A stretch of DNA of 64,000 nucleotides from Caulobacter sp. RHG1 (GTDB taxonomy: Bacteria > Pseudomonadota > Alphaproteobacteria > Caulobacterales > Caulobacteraceae). The position numbers were made by a program, and so were the translations under genes. Under the pieces are notes generated by a model that made no database searches, was not told where the DNA came from, and saw nothing but the letters and a program-made list of their open reading frames with translations. Location of the stretch: contig NZ_SMZP01000008.1 in the NCBI RefSeq assembly GCF_013181195.1, forward strand, positions 186,001 through 250,000, given 5' to 3'. Shown here piece after piece: positions 7,509 to 14,721 of the stretch. Position 1 is the stretch's first letter. Each line of letters begins with the position of its first letter.

Positions 7509-7561
7509 ACTCCTCCTCCCCTTTGAGGGGAGGGGGACCGGCGAACGCCGGTGGAGGGGCC
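7509..7561. repeat. Left inverted-repeat arm of DUF559 cassette
   Basis: It contains CTCCTCCCC..GGGGAGG and the perfect palindrome ACCGGCG-AA-CGCCGGT, followed by GGAGGGGCC. It is the reverse complement of the right arm at 7937-7990. Confidence 0.85.
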
Positions 7562-7578
7562 AGCACCGGAGATCCGGG

Positions 7579-7974
7579 ATGGAGACTACACGCGAGACTG
7601 TGCTCAACGCCCGCCGCCTGCGACGGCGGATGTCACCGCCAGAAGCTCGGTTATGGAGCGCGTTGCGAGGTGGTCAGCTCGACGGTTTGAAGTTCCGACG
7701 ACAGCATCCGATCGGACGATGCGTGCTGGATTTCTACTGTGCGCCCTTAAGGCTCGCGGTCGAGATCGACGGTTATGATCACTGCATCGATGGCAGACCG
7801 GAGCGCGATGTCGCGCGTGATCGGTGGCTGATGACACAGGGCGTTCGGACGCTGCGGATTCCCGCGCAGCATGTGATGACTTCGGTGGATGGGGCGCTCG
7901 GGCAGATCCGCATGTTCATCGCGGAGAACCTGCGAAGGCCCCTCCACCGCCGTTCGGCGGTCCCCCTCCCCTAA
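7579..7974 (+). CDS. DUF559 domain protein, Vsr-like endonuclease fold
   Basis: The product has 131 residues: METTRETVLNARRLRRRMSPPEARLWSALRGG, LKFRRQHPIGRCVLDFYCAPLRLAVEIDGYDH, DRWLMTQGVRTLRIPAQHV. The order 'R..mTpaE..lW..LR...l.g.kFRRQhpig.yivDFyc...kLviEiDG..H' is DUF559, a PD-(D/E)xK-like family related to very-short-patch repair endonucleases. Probable active-site acids are the Asp of VLDFYC and the Glu and Asp of VEIDG. The start at 7579 is 17 nt inside the left arm. The last ~13 residues and the TAA are encoded by the right arm, so gene and repeat are physically fused. Function in this context is unknown. Confidence 0.85.
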   Translation: METTRETVLNARRLRRRMSPPEARLWSALRGGQLDGLKFRRQHPIGRCVLDFYCAPLRLAVEIDGYDHCIDGRPERDVARDRWLMTQGVRTLRIPAQHVMTSVDGALGQIRMFIAENLRRPLHRRSAVPLP

Positions 7975-7990
7975 AAGGGGAGGAGAGACT
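7937..7990. repeat. Right inverted-repeat arm of DUF559 cassette
   Basis: It begins GGCCCCTCCACCG, carries the palindrome ACCGCCG-TT-CGGCGGT and the stem CCTCCCC-TAAA-GGGGAGG. It mirrors 7509-7561. The TAA of the stem loop is the stop codon of the DUF559 gene. Confidence 0.85.
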
Positions 7991-8017
7991 TCTCCCCCGA
8001 ACCGGAGGCGTGATTTC

Positions 8018-8070
8018 TCCACCCCCTCCGGGGGCGGACAGACCTGCGTAGCAGGTCAGGTGGGGGCTTG
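8018..8070. repeat. Half copy of CACTTGCCCCC-type palindromic repeat
   Basis: Only one arm is present: CCCCCTCCGGGGGCGGA, the hairpin ACCTGC-GTA-GCAGGT, then CAGGTGGGGGC. It lies between the DUF559 cassette and the terminase stop codon. Confidence 0.75.
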
Positions 8071-8078
8071 TACGGCGC

Positions 8079-9401
8079 CTAGAGACTTCGCAATCTCGGC
8101 CTCCCCCTCACCCCCAGCATCAACTCACTCACCGCCCACACCAGCGCGTCCGCGCGGTCCGGACTGTGCTCCAGATCCCCCGAGCCCAAGGCCATCAGCT
8201 CCTCCTCCAGCGCCGGAAACGCGCCGCAGTGGAGCACCCTGCCCTGCTCGTACAGGGCCGCCACCGGCTCGGCCCGCGCGCGCTTGCCGACGCTGGCGCG
8301 AACCAGCCTGATCCGGCACGGCGGCTCGGCCTGGGCCAGCACGCTCCGCACCATGTCGCCGCCCTGGTTGGCCTCGGCCACGAGGGCGTCGGCGGTCCAG
8401 GCTCGCGCGGCGGCCACCGCCCGCGCCGCCCAGCCGGCGGGAGACAAACCCCGCGCGGTCTCGTCGGCCAGCACGAAGGCGCGGTCGTCCCGGCGTCCGA
8501 CCACCACGATCCCGCAGGCGTCGCCGGTCGCGGTGGCGGGCGGGTCCACCGCCACCACCACGCGGTCGAACCTTGCCGGCTTGCCCGCCCGGCACCGCGC
8601 CAGGTCTTCCGCCCGGAACAGGCCGCCGTCCGTCTCGACAATGATCCCGTCCAGCTCCTGGGCGGCCAGGCGCGTGCCGCCATACAAGCCCTCCAGCGTC
8701 CGCAGGAACGCCGGCGCCAGGTTCTGGGCATTGGCGGCCGTCCCCGCGCGGGTCACGTGCACGCCGGGCTCGGCCATCAGGGCCTTCAGCGCCTTGATCG
8801 GCCGCGGCGTCGAAGTGACCGCCAACCGCGGATCCCTCCCCAGCCGCAGGCCGAAGCGCAGCATGGCCAGGGTCTCGGCGGGCTTGGGCCAGGCGCAGAA
8901 CTCGTCGGCCCAGGCGGCGTGGAACTGTGGCCCACGCAGGCTGTCGGGGTCCTCGGCCGAGAAGGCGTAGGCGCAGGCGCCATTGGGCCAGACCAGCCGC
9001 CGGCGGGAGGCTTCCCAGCGGGGGCGAAACAGCGGCCCGCCCATCGCCTTCAGGCCCGACGGCCCTTCGATCATCACCTCGCGCACGTCGTGCAGGGTGG
9101 GACCGACCAGGGCCAGGGTCGGATGCCACAAGGCGTTCAATGTGATCCAGCGCGCGCCCGCGAAGGTCTTGCCCGCGCCGCGCCCGCCCAGCATCAGCCA
9201 GGTGGTCCACAACTCATCAGGAGGGGCCTGCTGGTGCTTCAGCGGACAGGCCAGCATCGCGCTGAGCACACGCTGGCGATCCAGCGTCTCCGCGTCCGTC
9301 CAGAGCCTCGCGTCGCTTTGTTTCGATGAGCTCGGCCACGTGAGCGAAGCGCTCGGCCAGAGCGGCGTGAAGCTCTTCGGGATCGTCGGGAATGCCGTCA
9401 T
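8079..9401 (-). CDS. GTA large terminase subunit (g2-like, TerL)
   Basis: The product has up to 440 residues. The ATPase domain shows Walker A GGRGAGKT, ALVGPTLHDVREVMIEG, and an acidic ADEFCAWPKPAE Walker B-type segment. The nuclease domain has VVVAVDPPATATGDACGIVV and ADALVAEANQGGDMV. It packages DNA into the GTA head. The annotated ATG at 9401 has a strong GAGGAGG upstream, but the first ~27 residues read like an out-of-frame translation of the small subunit. Coding-like GC3 in this frame starts only near 9320 (DARLWTDAETLD). An internal ATG at 9257 (MLACPLKHQQ) is an alternative start. Confidence 0.88.
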   Translation of the reverse strand: MTAFPTIPKSFTPLWPSASLTWPSSSKQSDARLWTDAETLDRQRVLSAMLACPLKHQQAPPDELWTTWLMLGGRGAGKTFAGARWITLNALWHPTLALVGPTLHDVREVMIEGPSGLKAMGGPLFRPRWEASRRRLVWPNGACAYAFSAEDPDSLRGPQFHAAWADEFCAWPKPAETLAMLRFGLRLGRDPRLAVTSTPRPIKALKALMAEPGVHVTRAGTAANAQNLAPAFLRTLEGLYGGTRLAAQELDGIIVETDGGLFRAEDLARCRAGKPARFDRVVVAVDPPATATGDACGIVVVGRRDDRAFVLADETARGLSPAGWAARAVAAARAWTADALVAEANQGGDMVRSVLAQAEPPCRIRLVRASVGKRARAEPVAALYEQGRVLHCGAFPALEEELMALGSGDLEHSPDRADALVWAVSELMLGVRGRPRLRSL

Positions 9402-9651
9402 GCATGGGGGCCTCCTCGTCTTCGGCCGCCGGACGGGCGACCGGCTTGGCTTTCGGCTCGGGGACCATGGTGTCGACCGCTTTCACGGTGCGGGCGACGG
9501 TCATGTAAGCCTTGGTGATCTTCTCGACCTCGGCGACGACCGCCAGATCGGTGTTCTCTTTCAGGCGTGCGATCTGGGCGTCCACCAGACCCTTGAGCGT
9601 GTTCTGGTGCGTCTCGCCCCAGCCCGTCTGCTCTTCGCTTCTTCCGGCCAT
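9217..9651 (-). CDS. GTA small terminase subunit-like protein (g1-like, TerS)
   Basis: The product has 144 residues: MAGRSEEQTGWGETHQNTLKGLVDAQIARLKENTDLAVVAEVEKITKAYMTVARTVKAVD, then a Pro/Ala-rich linker and DDPEELHAALAERFAHVAELIETKRRE. Size, position before TerL and the helical N-terminal part fit the GTA small terminase (RcGTA g1). After residue ~115 the codon pattern stops looking coding (ALDGRGDAGSPACAQ), while the TerL frame becomes GC3-rich. The true C-terminus may therefore be near 9310, with the overlap of ~185 nt partly spurious or due to a frame change. Confidence 0.68.
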   Translation of the reverse strand: MAGRSEEQTGWGETHQNTLKGLVDAQIARLKENTDLAVVAEVEKITKAYMTVARTVKAVDTMVPEPKAKPVARPAAEDEEAPMHDGIPDDPEELHAALAERFAHVAELIETKRREALDGRGDAGSPACAQRDAGLSAEAPAGPS

Positions 9652-9890
9652 GACACAAAGATACGGCGCCAGCGGGCGCGGATGATTGGGACCGGCGTAA
9701 AAGTGACAAGCCGTTGATTTTGCCGGTTTCGGTCTCGCGAACGCCGAGCATTCACCGGCGCGAATGCCCGTGGTCGAGGCTCCGGTCGCTTTTCCCCAGG
9801 GAAAACCCGGACAATTCCCGGGCGCGCATGGACTTGTCATGGTCGCGGTCCCATTTAGGCCGCTCCACGGAACACGACGGGACGACGACC

Positions 9891-11462
9891 ATGACTTTGA
9901 CGGGCGAGCTTCTGATCGGCGGCGAGCGCCGCTTCGGGACCAACGGCGAGATCAAGGGCGTCAATCCCGCCAGCGGCGAGACCCTGGAGCCGGCGTTCGG
10001 CGGCGCGACCAAGGCCGATGTCGACGCGGCTGCGGCCCTGGCCCAGGAGGCCTTCGCCAGCTACCGCGCCCTGCCCTACGAGACCCGCGCGACCTTCCTG
10101 GAAGCCATCGCCGAGCATATCGAGGCGATCGGCGATGATTTGATCGTCCGGGTGATGGCCGAGACCGGCCTGCCGCGCGCGCGCCTGGAAGGCGAGCGCG
10201 GACGCACCACCGGCCAACTGCGCCTGTTCGCCAGCGTGCTGCGCGACGGCGGCTTCCTGGAAGCGCGGATCGACCCCGCCCTGCCCGAGCGCAAGCCGCT
10301 GCCGCGTCCCGACCTGCGCCTGCGCAACGTGCCGCTGGGTCCGGTGGCCGTGTTCGGGGCCAGCAACTTCCCGCTGGCCTTCTCGGTGGCTGGCGGCGAC
10401 ACCGCCAGCGCCCTGGCGGCCGGCTGCCCGGTCATCGTCAAGGCGCACCCGGCGCATCCGGGCACGTCGGAGCTGATGGGCCGCGCCATCCAGGCGGCCG
10501 TCGCTTCGGTCGGCCTGCACCCGGGCGTGTTCTCGCTGATCCACGACAGCGGCTATGAGGTCAGCCAGGCGCTGGTCGCCGATCCGCGCGTCAAGGCCGC
10601 CGGCTTCACCGGCTCGCGCCGCGGCGGCCTGGCGTTGGCCGCCATCGCCCAGGGCCGGCCCGAGCCGATCCCGTTCTATGCCGAGATGAGCAGCATCAAT
10701 CCGGTGATCCTGCTGCCGGCGGCGCTTGCTGCGCGCGGTCCGGCCATCGCGGAAGGCTTCGTCGGCGCCCTGACGCTGGGCGCAGGCCAATTCTGCACCA
10801 ATCCGGGCCTGATCCTGGCCATCGACGGGCCGGAACTGACCGCCTTCGTCGAGGCCGCCGGCAAGGCGGTCGAGGCCGCGCCGGCCGCGGTCATGCTGAC
10901 CCCGGGCATCTGCCAGGCCTTTGCGCATGGGGTCGCGGCCCTGAACGACGCGCCGGAAGTGACCACCGTGGCGCGCGGCCTCACCGGGGTCGGCCACACC
11001 GGCCAGGCGGCGCTGTTCAGCGTCTCGGGCGCGGACTTCCTGGCCAATCCGCACCTGCACGAAGAGGTCTTCGGCGCCGCGTCGATCGTGGTGCGCGCCG
11101 CTGATCAGGCGCAGCTGGAAAAGGTCATCGCCGCCATCGAGGGTCAGCTGACCATCGCGATCCACATGGACGAGGCCGACCACGGCCTGGCCGGCGACCT
11201 GCTGCCCGCGCTGGAACTGAAGGCCGGCCGCATCCTGGTCAACGGCTTCGGCACCGGCGTCGAGGTGGCCCACGCCATGGTCCACGGCGGTCCGTTCCCC
11301 TCGACCAGCGACGGCCGCACGACCTCGGTCGGCAGCCTGGCCATCGCCCGCTTCCTGCGCCCGGTCAGCTACCAGAACCTGCCGGAAGCCCTGCTGCCGG
11401 CCGAGCTGAAGACCGACAACCCGCTGGGCGTCGTGCGCCGGGTGGACGGCAAGATCGGCTGA
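9891..11462 (+). CDS. Aldehyde dehydrogenase, alpha-ketoglutarate-semialdehyde (2,5-dioxovalerate) type
   Basis: The product has 523 residues, NAD(P)-dependent ALDH superfamily. Visible motifs: GPVAVFGASNFPLAFSVAGGDTASALAAGCPVIVKAHPAHPGTSEL (cofactor fold), FTGSRRGGLAL, general base Glu265 in PFYAEMSSINPV, and nucleophile Cys302 in GAGQFCTNPG. The AEMSSINP and CTNPG variants point to the ketoglutarate-semialdehyde dehydrogenase subgroup, which completes oxidative pentose or sugar-acid routes to 2-oxoglutarate. Exact substrate is inferred. ATG 9891 follows GACGACGACC; there is no operon partner, and a clear terminator follows at 11475. It diverges from the GTA cluster across a 239-bp promoter gap. 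Confidence 0.85.
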   Translation: MTLTGELLIGGERRFGTNGEIKGVNPASGETLEPAFGGATKADVDAAAALAQEAFASYRALPYETRATFLEAIAEHIEAIGDDLIVRVMAETGLPRARLEGERGRTTGQLRLFASVLRDGGFLEARIDPALPERKPLPRPDLRLRNVPLGPVAVFGASNFPLAFSVAGGDTASALAAGCPVIVKAHPAHPGTSELMGRAIQAAVASVGLHPGVFSLIHDSGYEVSQALVADPRVKAAGFTGSRRGGLALAAIAQGRPEPIPFYAEMSSINPVILLPAALAARGPAIAEGFVGALTLGAGQFCTNPGLILAIDGPELTAFVEAAGKAVEAAPAAVMLTPGICQAFAHGVAALNDAPEVTTVARGLTGVGHTGQAALFSVSGADFLANPHLHEEVFGAASIVVRAADQAQLEKVIAAIEGQLTIAIHMDEADHGLAGDLLPALELKAGRILVNGFGTGVEVAHAMVHGGPFPSTSDGRTTSVGSLAIARFLRPVSYQNLPEALLPAELKTDNPLGVVRRVDGKIG

Positions 11463-11474
11463 TCCGACAGCGAG

Positions 11475-11505
11475 AGCCCGCCGTCTTCGGACGGCGGGCT
11501 TTTTC
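11475..11505 (+). terminator. Rho-independent terminator of the aldehyde dehydrogenase gene
   Basis: Perfect 11-bp stem AGCCCGCCGTC / GACGGCGGGCT closed by a TTCG tetraloop and followed by TTTT, 12 nt after the stop codon. Confidence 0.92.
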
Positions 11506-11514
11506 TTCGCGCCA

Positions 11515-11538
11515 ATAGTTAGGCAATTGCTTGACTAT
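11515..11538. promoter_or_regulatory. Candidate operator of the ArsR-family regulator
   Basis: A 24-bp near-palindrome: half-sites ATAGTTAGGCAA and TTGCTTGACTAT, 10 of 12 positions paired, centred on AATT. It lies 27 nt upstream of the arsR-type start codon, where an autoregulatory winged-helix dimer would bind. The assignment is inferred from symmetry and position. Confidence 0.55.
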
Positions 11539-11564
11539 CCAGGCACGCGCCGATACTTAAGCCC

Positions 11565-11900
11565 ATGCCTAACCAACAGCCCTCGCTCGACCTGATGTTC
11601 CAGGCCCTGGCCGACCCCGCCCGGCGCGGCATGGTCGAGCGGCTGAGCCGGGGCCCGGCCTCGGTCAGCGAGCTGGCCCGGCCGCTGGACATGTCGCTGC
11701 CGGCGGTCATGCAGCACCTGGCCATGCTGGAGGCGGGCGGGATCGTGACGTCGCAGAAGGTCGGGCGGGTGCGCACCTGCGCCCTCCAGCCCCAGGCGCT
11801 CAGTCTCGCCGAGCAATGGATCAACCAGAGGCGCACCCAGTGGGCGCAGCGCCTCGACCGGCTGGGAGACTTCCTGGCCGCCGAAGAGGAAACCCAATGA
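11565..11900 (+). CDS. ArsR-family winged-helix transcriptional regulator
   Basis: The product has 111 residues: LDLMFQALADPARRGMVERLSRGPASVSELARPLDMSLPAVMQHLAMLEAGGIVTSQKVGRVRTCALQPQAL. This is a compact ArsR HTH ('aLadptRr.il..L..g..sv.eLa..l..s.....qHL..Le.aGlv') without the Cys pairs of metal sensors. It belongs to the subgroup that pairs with SRPBCC/AHSA1 proteins. Its stop overlaps the ATG of the next gene by 4 nt, so the two are coupled. It probably represses its own operon through the palindrome at 11515-11538. Confidence 0.88.
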   Translation: MPNQQPSLDLMFQALADPARRGMVERLSRGPASVSELARPLDMSLPAVMQHLAMLEAGGIVTSQKVGRVRTCALQPQALSLAEQWINQRRTQWAQRLDRLGDFLAAEEETQ

Positions 11901-12361
11901 CCCCTCGCAACGCCGTCCACGCCACCTTCGTCGTCGAGCGGACCTATGCCGCCTTGCCCGCCCGGGTGTTCTCCGCCTTCGCCGATCCGGAGAAGAAGGC
12001 CCAGTGGTTCAAGGGGCCGGACGAGTGGGGTCCCGGCGACATCGGCTTCGACTTCCGGGTCGGCGGCGAGGACCACAGCATCGGCGGCCCGCCGGGCGAG
12101 CCGCCGCACCGGTTCTACAACCGCTATCTGGAGATCATTCCGAACGAGCGGATCGTCTATGCCTACTGGATGCACCACGGCGAACCGCTGGCCTCGGCCT
12201 CGATCGCGACGCTGGAGTTCAAGGCGGAGGGGGACAAAACCCGGCTGGTGATCACCGAGGTCGGGACGTTCCTGGACGGATACTACGACGCCAAGGGGCG
12301 GGAAGAAGGGACGCGGTGGTTGCTGGAGAGCATTGCGCCGTTGGTTGAGGCGGAAGGCTAG
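11897..12361 (+). CDS. SRPBCC / AHSA1-domain protein
   Basis: The product has 154 residues: FVVERTYAALPARVFSAFADPEKKAQWFKGPDEW, FDFRVGGEDHSIGG, YLEIIPNERIVYAYWM, TLEFKAEGDKTRLVITEVGTFLDGYYD. This is the START-like AHSA1 fold ('v.R.f.ap.e.VF.a.tdpe..aqWf'), a small hydrophobic-ligand cavity. It is co-translated with the ArsR regulator (ATGA overlap). Ligand unknown; such pairs often respond to small hydrophobic or toxic compounds, which is only an inference here. Confidence 0.85.
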   Translation: MTPRNAVHATFVVERTYAALPARVFSAFADPEKKAQWFKGPDEWGPGDIGFDFRVGGEDHSIGGPPGEPPHRFYNRYLEIIPNERIVYAYWMHHGEPLASASIATLEFKAEGDKTRLVITEVGTFLDGYYDAKGREEGTRWLLESIAPLVEAEG

Positions 12362-12370
12362 CCGTCCTTC

Positions 12371-12493
12371 CGCCCCCTTCCGGGGGCGGACGACCGCGCG
12401 CTGGCGCGCGGTCAGGTGGGGGCGAGTAAGGTGAGTTCTCGCTGACTTGCCCCCTCCGCGCCTGCGGCGCTCCTCCCCCGGAGGGGGAAGACG
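12371..12493. repeat. Palindromic intergenic repeat, CACTTGCCCCC family (arms in reverse order)
   Basis: The arm with the ACCGCGCGC-TG-GCGCGCGGT hairpin comes first, then the arm GACTTGCCCCCTCC / GCGCC-TGC-GGCGC / TCCTCCCCC. The arm order is opposite to 4295-4407. Confidence 0.85.
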
Positions 12494-12509
12494 GTTCGAC
12501 CCCGTCCCC

Positions 12510-12926
12510 TCAATGCCCCCCAGGCGCCGGCGGACGCGCGATCTTCGCCACGTCCGCCTCCGTCACCGGCTTGGCGTAGCTGTTGCCGAAGTGCGTGCGG
12601 ATATAGGTCACCGCCTCGGCCATCTGGGCGTTGGACAAGGTCCCGCTGAACCCCGGCATGCCGCCCTTGCCGCCCGCCACGACCATGATCGGATAGGCCG
12701 CGCCGGCCAGTTTCGGATTGGACGCCAGGGCCGGGATCTCACCCGCGCCCTTGCCGCCTTTCGCATCCGCCATGTGGCAGGCCTGGCAGACCGCGCCATA
12801 GACCTGCTCGCCAGTCACGGGCTTGGGTACGCGGACCACGCCGCCGCCGGTGTCGCCGCCGCCGGACGTCTGGGCCGTGGCCGAAGACGCCGCCAACAGC
12901 GCTGCCAGAATTAGGATCTTACGCAT
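12510..12926 (-). CDS. Small periplasmic cytochrome c, partner of amine oxidase
   Basis: The product has 138 residues. A signal peptide spans 1-19 (MRKILILAALLAASSATAQ), then a class I cytochrome c domain: heme-binding CQACH at about residues 48-52 and a distal Met in GGMPGFSGTLSNAQMAEAVTYIRTHFG. It is exported and matured in the periplasm. Its ATG lies 3 nt after the stop of the upstream flavin amine oxidase, so they form one transcript and the cytochrome is the likely electron acceptor. Fine substrate role not readable. Confidence 0.88.
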   Translation of the reverse strand: MRKILILAALLAASSATAQTSGGGDTGGGVVRVPKPVTGEQVYGAVCQACHMADAKGGKGAGEIPALASNPKLAGAAYPIMVVAGGKGGMPGFSGTLSNAQMAEAVTYIRTHFGNSYAKPVTEADVAKIARPPAPGGH

Positions 12927-12929
12927 CGG

Positions 12930-14525
12930 TCAAGCCTCCAGCGCGCGCTTGTGCAGACGGGTGATGGCGTCGATGGACGACAGCAGCGCGCCCTCCATCC
13001 AGCAGCCGACGTAAGAGGCGTGCTCGCCGGCCAGGACGATGCGGCGGTCCATGCCGACCAGGGTCTGGTAGTGCTCCTTGCGCGTCTCGTCGTTCCAGCG
13101 GGCGCAGCAGCCCATGGCCCAGGGCACACGGCTCCAGGCCACCGAGGCGCCGTTGGAAAACTCCTTGCGATAGCTGGCCGGGTGCAGCACCGAGCCCTGC
13201 TGCAGGGCGACCTCGATCCGCTGCTCGGGCGTCATGCCGGCCAGGCGATAGGCCCCCATCTCGCGGGCGAAGGCGCCCAGCAGCACGGCCGGACCGTCCT
13301 TGAACATGTTGTTGTTCGGATAGGAGATCAGGGCGATCTCCTGGTCGGTGAAGCTGTGGCCGCCGTAGATCGACTCGTCCTCTTCCCAGAAGCGGCGCTT
13401 CATCTCGAGGCCGATCTTGACCTGGCCCGAGTAAGGCACGGCCTTGATGGCGGCCATCATCTCGTCGGTCACCTGCAGGTCCATCTGGCCCAGAATGCTG
13501 AGCGGGATCGTACAGACGCACCAGTCGGCCTTGGCGTCGGTGGTCTTGCCGGTGGCGGTGTCGGTCCAGGTCACCGCGACGCCCTTGTCGTCCTGGGCGA
13601 CCTTGCTGACCTTGGCGTTATACGTGATCAGGCCTTCCACCTGCTTGGCGAAGCCCTTGCCGATCATGTCCATGCCGCCCACCGGCTGGAACATGGTGGT
13701 CTGCATCTCGTGGCCCATGAAGAAGCCGATCGAGGTCCAGACCTGCGGGTCCAGCACGTCGTGCAGGCTGTTCAGATCCTTGGACGCGATCGGCGCGCCG
13801 TTGATCCCGCCGCCGGGCGGACGGTCATAGCCGCGGTGGGCCGAGGCGCGCAGGCTGGAGACGTACTTGTAGTCCTTGTCCAGCATGCCCCAGCCCTTCA
13901 GGGCTTCCAGCAAGCGCTCGCGGTCCTCCAGGGTGACGGCGTCGTCCAGGGCCTTGGCGTTGACCGACTTGGCCAAGAGCTCGGCGATGTTGCCCTCGAA
14001 GTCGGCGGCGGCGGTGTTGAACCGCACCGGCTTGCCGCCGAAGGCCTCGGACGAATGCATCCAGGTGTTGTGGTTGTACTGGATGAAGGGCTCCAGCGAG
14101 ACGCCAAAGGCCTTGCAGTAGTGCAGCAGGGTGCGGTGATGGTGCGGGATCCGCCACGGGCCGGGGTTGAAGTAGTTGCCCGGCGCATAGCCGACCTTCT
14201 GGGTCGCCCCGCCCAGCTCGGTGTAGGTATCGCCGCCGCGCAGCGACCAGTTGCGGCCGCCGGGACGGTTCTGGAACTCCAGGATCTTCACCTTGTAGCC
14301 GGCCCGGGTCAGCTCGTAGGCGGCCAGCATGCCGGCCAGGCCCGCGCCCAGCACGATGACGCTGGAGCCGGGGCGCGCGCCTTGCAGATTGGGCGGGCCG
14401 TGGAACTGGGTCTCGGCCGCGTGGCCCAGGGTGGTCATGGCCTGGTAGAGCGCGGCCGTGCCGCCGACCCTGGCGATGGCCGAAAGAAGCTGACGCCGAC
14501 TGGGCGCCCTGACACCGAAATCCAT
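12930..14525 (-). CDS. FAD-dependent amine oxidase (flavin monoamine oxidase family), probable Tat substrate
   Basis: The product has 531 residues. The N-terminus carries SRRQLLSAIARVGGTAALYQAM, a Tat-like twin-arginine signal. The FAD fold follows (SVIVLGAGLAGMLAAYELTRAGYKVKILEFQNRPGGRNWSLRGGDTYTELGG), and a C-terminal FAD/substrate part: MGAYRLAG...WSRVPWAMGC and RRIVLAGEHASYVGCWMEGALLSS. This resembles L-amino-acid/tryptophan monooxygenase-type amine oxidases. It probably oxidises an amine or amino acid in the periplasm. Pairing with a cytochrome c gene 3 nt downstream suggests dehydrogenase behaviour, electrons going to the respiratory chain instead of O2 (inference). Confidence 0.85.
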   Translation of the reverse strand: MDFGVRAPSRRQLLSAIARVGGTAALYQAMTTLGHAAETQFHGPPNLQGARPGSSVIVLGAGLAGMLAAYELTRAGYKVKILEFQNRPGGRNWSLRGGDTYTELGGATQKVGYAPGNYFNPGPWRIPHHHRTLLHYCKAFGVSLEPFIQYNHNTWMHSSEAFGGKPVRFNTAAADFEGNIAELLAKSVNAKALDDAVTLEDRERLLEALKGWGMLDKDYKYVSSLRASAHRGYDRPPGGGINGAPIASKDLNSLHDVLDPQVWTSIGFFMGHEMQTTMFQPVGGMDMIGKGFAKQVEGLITYNAKVSKVAQDDKGVAVTWTDTATGKTTDAKADWCVCTIPLSILGQMDLQVTDEMMAAIKAVPYSGQVKIGLEMKRRFWEEDESIYGGHSFTDQEIALISYPNNNMFKDGPAVLLGAFAREMGAYRLAGMTPEQRIEVALQQGSVLHPASYRKEFSNGASVAWSRVPWAMGCCARWNDETRKEHYQTLVGMDRRIVLAGEHASYVGCWMEGALLSSIDAITRLHKRALEA

Positions 14526-14721
14526 ACCTGAAAGCCCCGAACCAACCGCCGGCCCTTTGGCGGTGCGGTGTTAAGGGGTAACGGCGGTCGACGAGCGCGC
14601 GAGGGGTTGTGTGGCGGCCAGGCCCAGGTCGTGGACGGGGCTCTGAATTATCGGCGCCCAGATCGTCCGGATGCGCGGGAAGTGGGCATGAAAACCCAGG
14701 CTAGAAGGTAGGGTTTGACGT
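14526..14721. other. Intergenic region without recognisable gene
   Basis: Together with the adjoining repeat this makes a 331-bp gap between the amine oxidase start and the histidine kinase stop. It should contain the amine oxidase promoter (minus strand), but I see no convincing -35/-10 or operator. Short ORFs here are low-complexity shadows. Confidence 0.5.

Larger units (their letters stand above)
7509..7990 (+). mobile_element. Inverted-repeat-bracketed DUF559 nuclease cassette
   Basis: A 482-bp unit: a 53-bp arm (7509-7561), 17 nt, a single gene (7579-7974) and the opposite arm (7937-7990), which contains the gene's stop. The arms are inverted repeats, nearly identical over ~50 bp; two of the differences are compensatory within a hairpin. 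It sits between the GTA terminase and portal genes, normally neighbours. Mobility is inferred from structure and position; no target-site duplication was confirmed. Confidence 0.6.
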
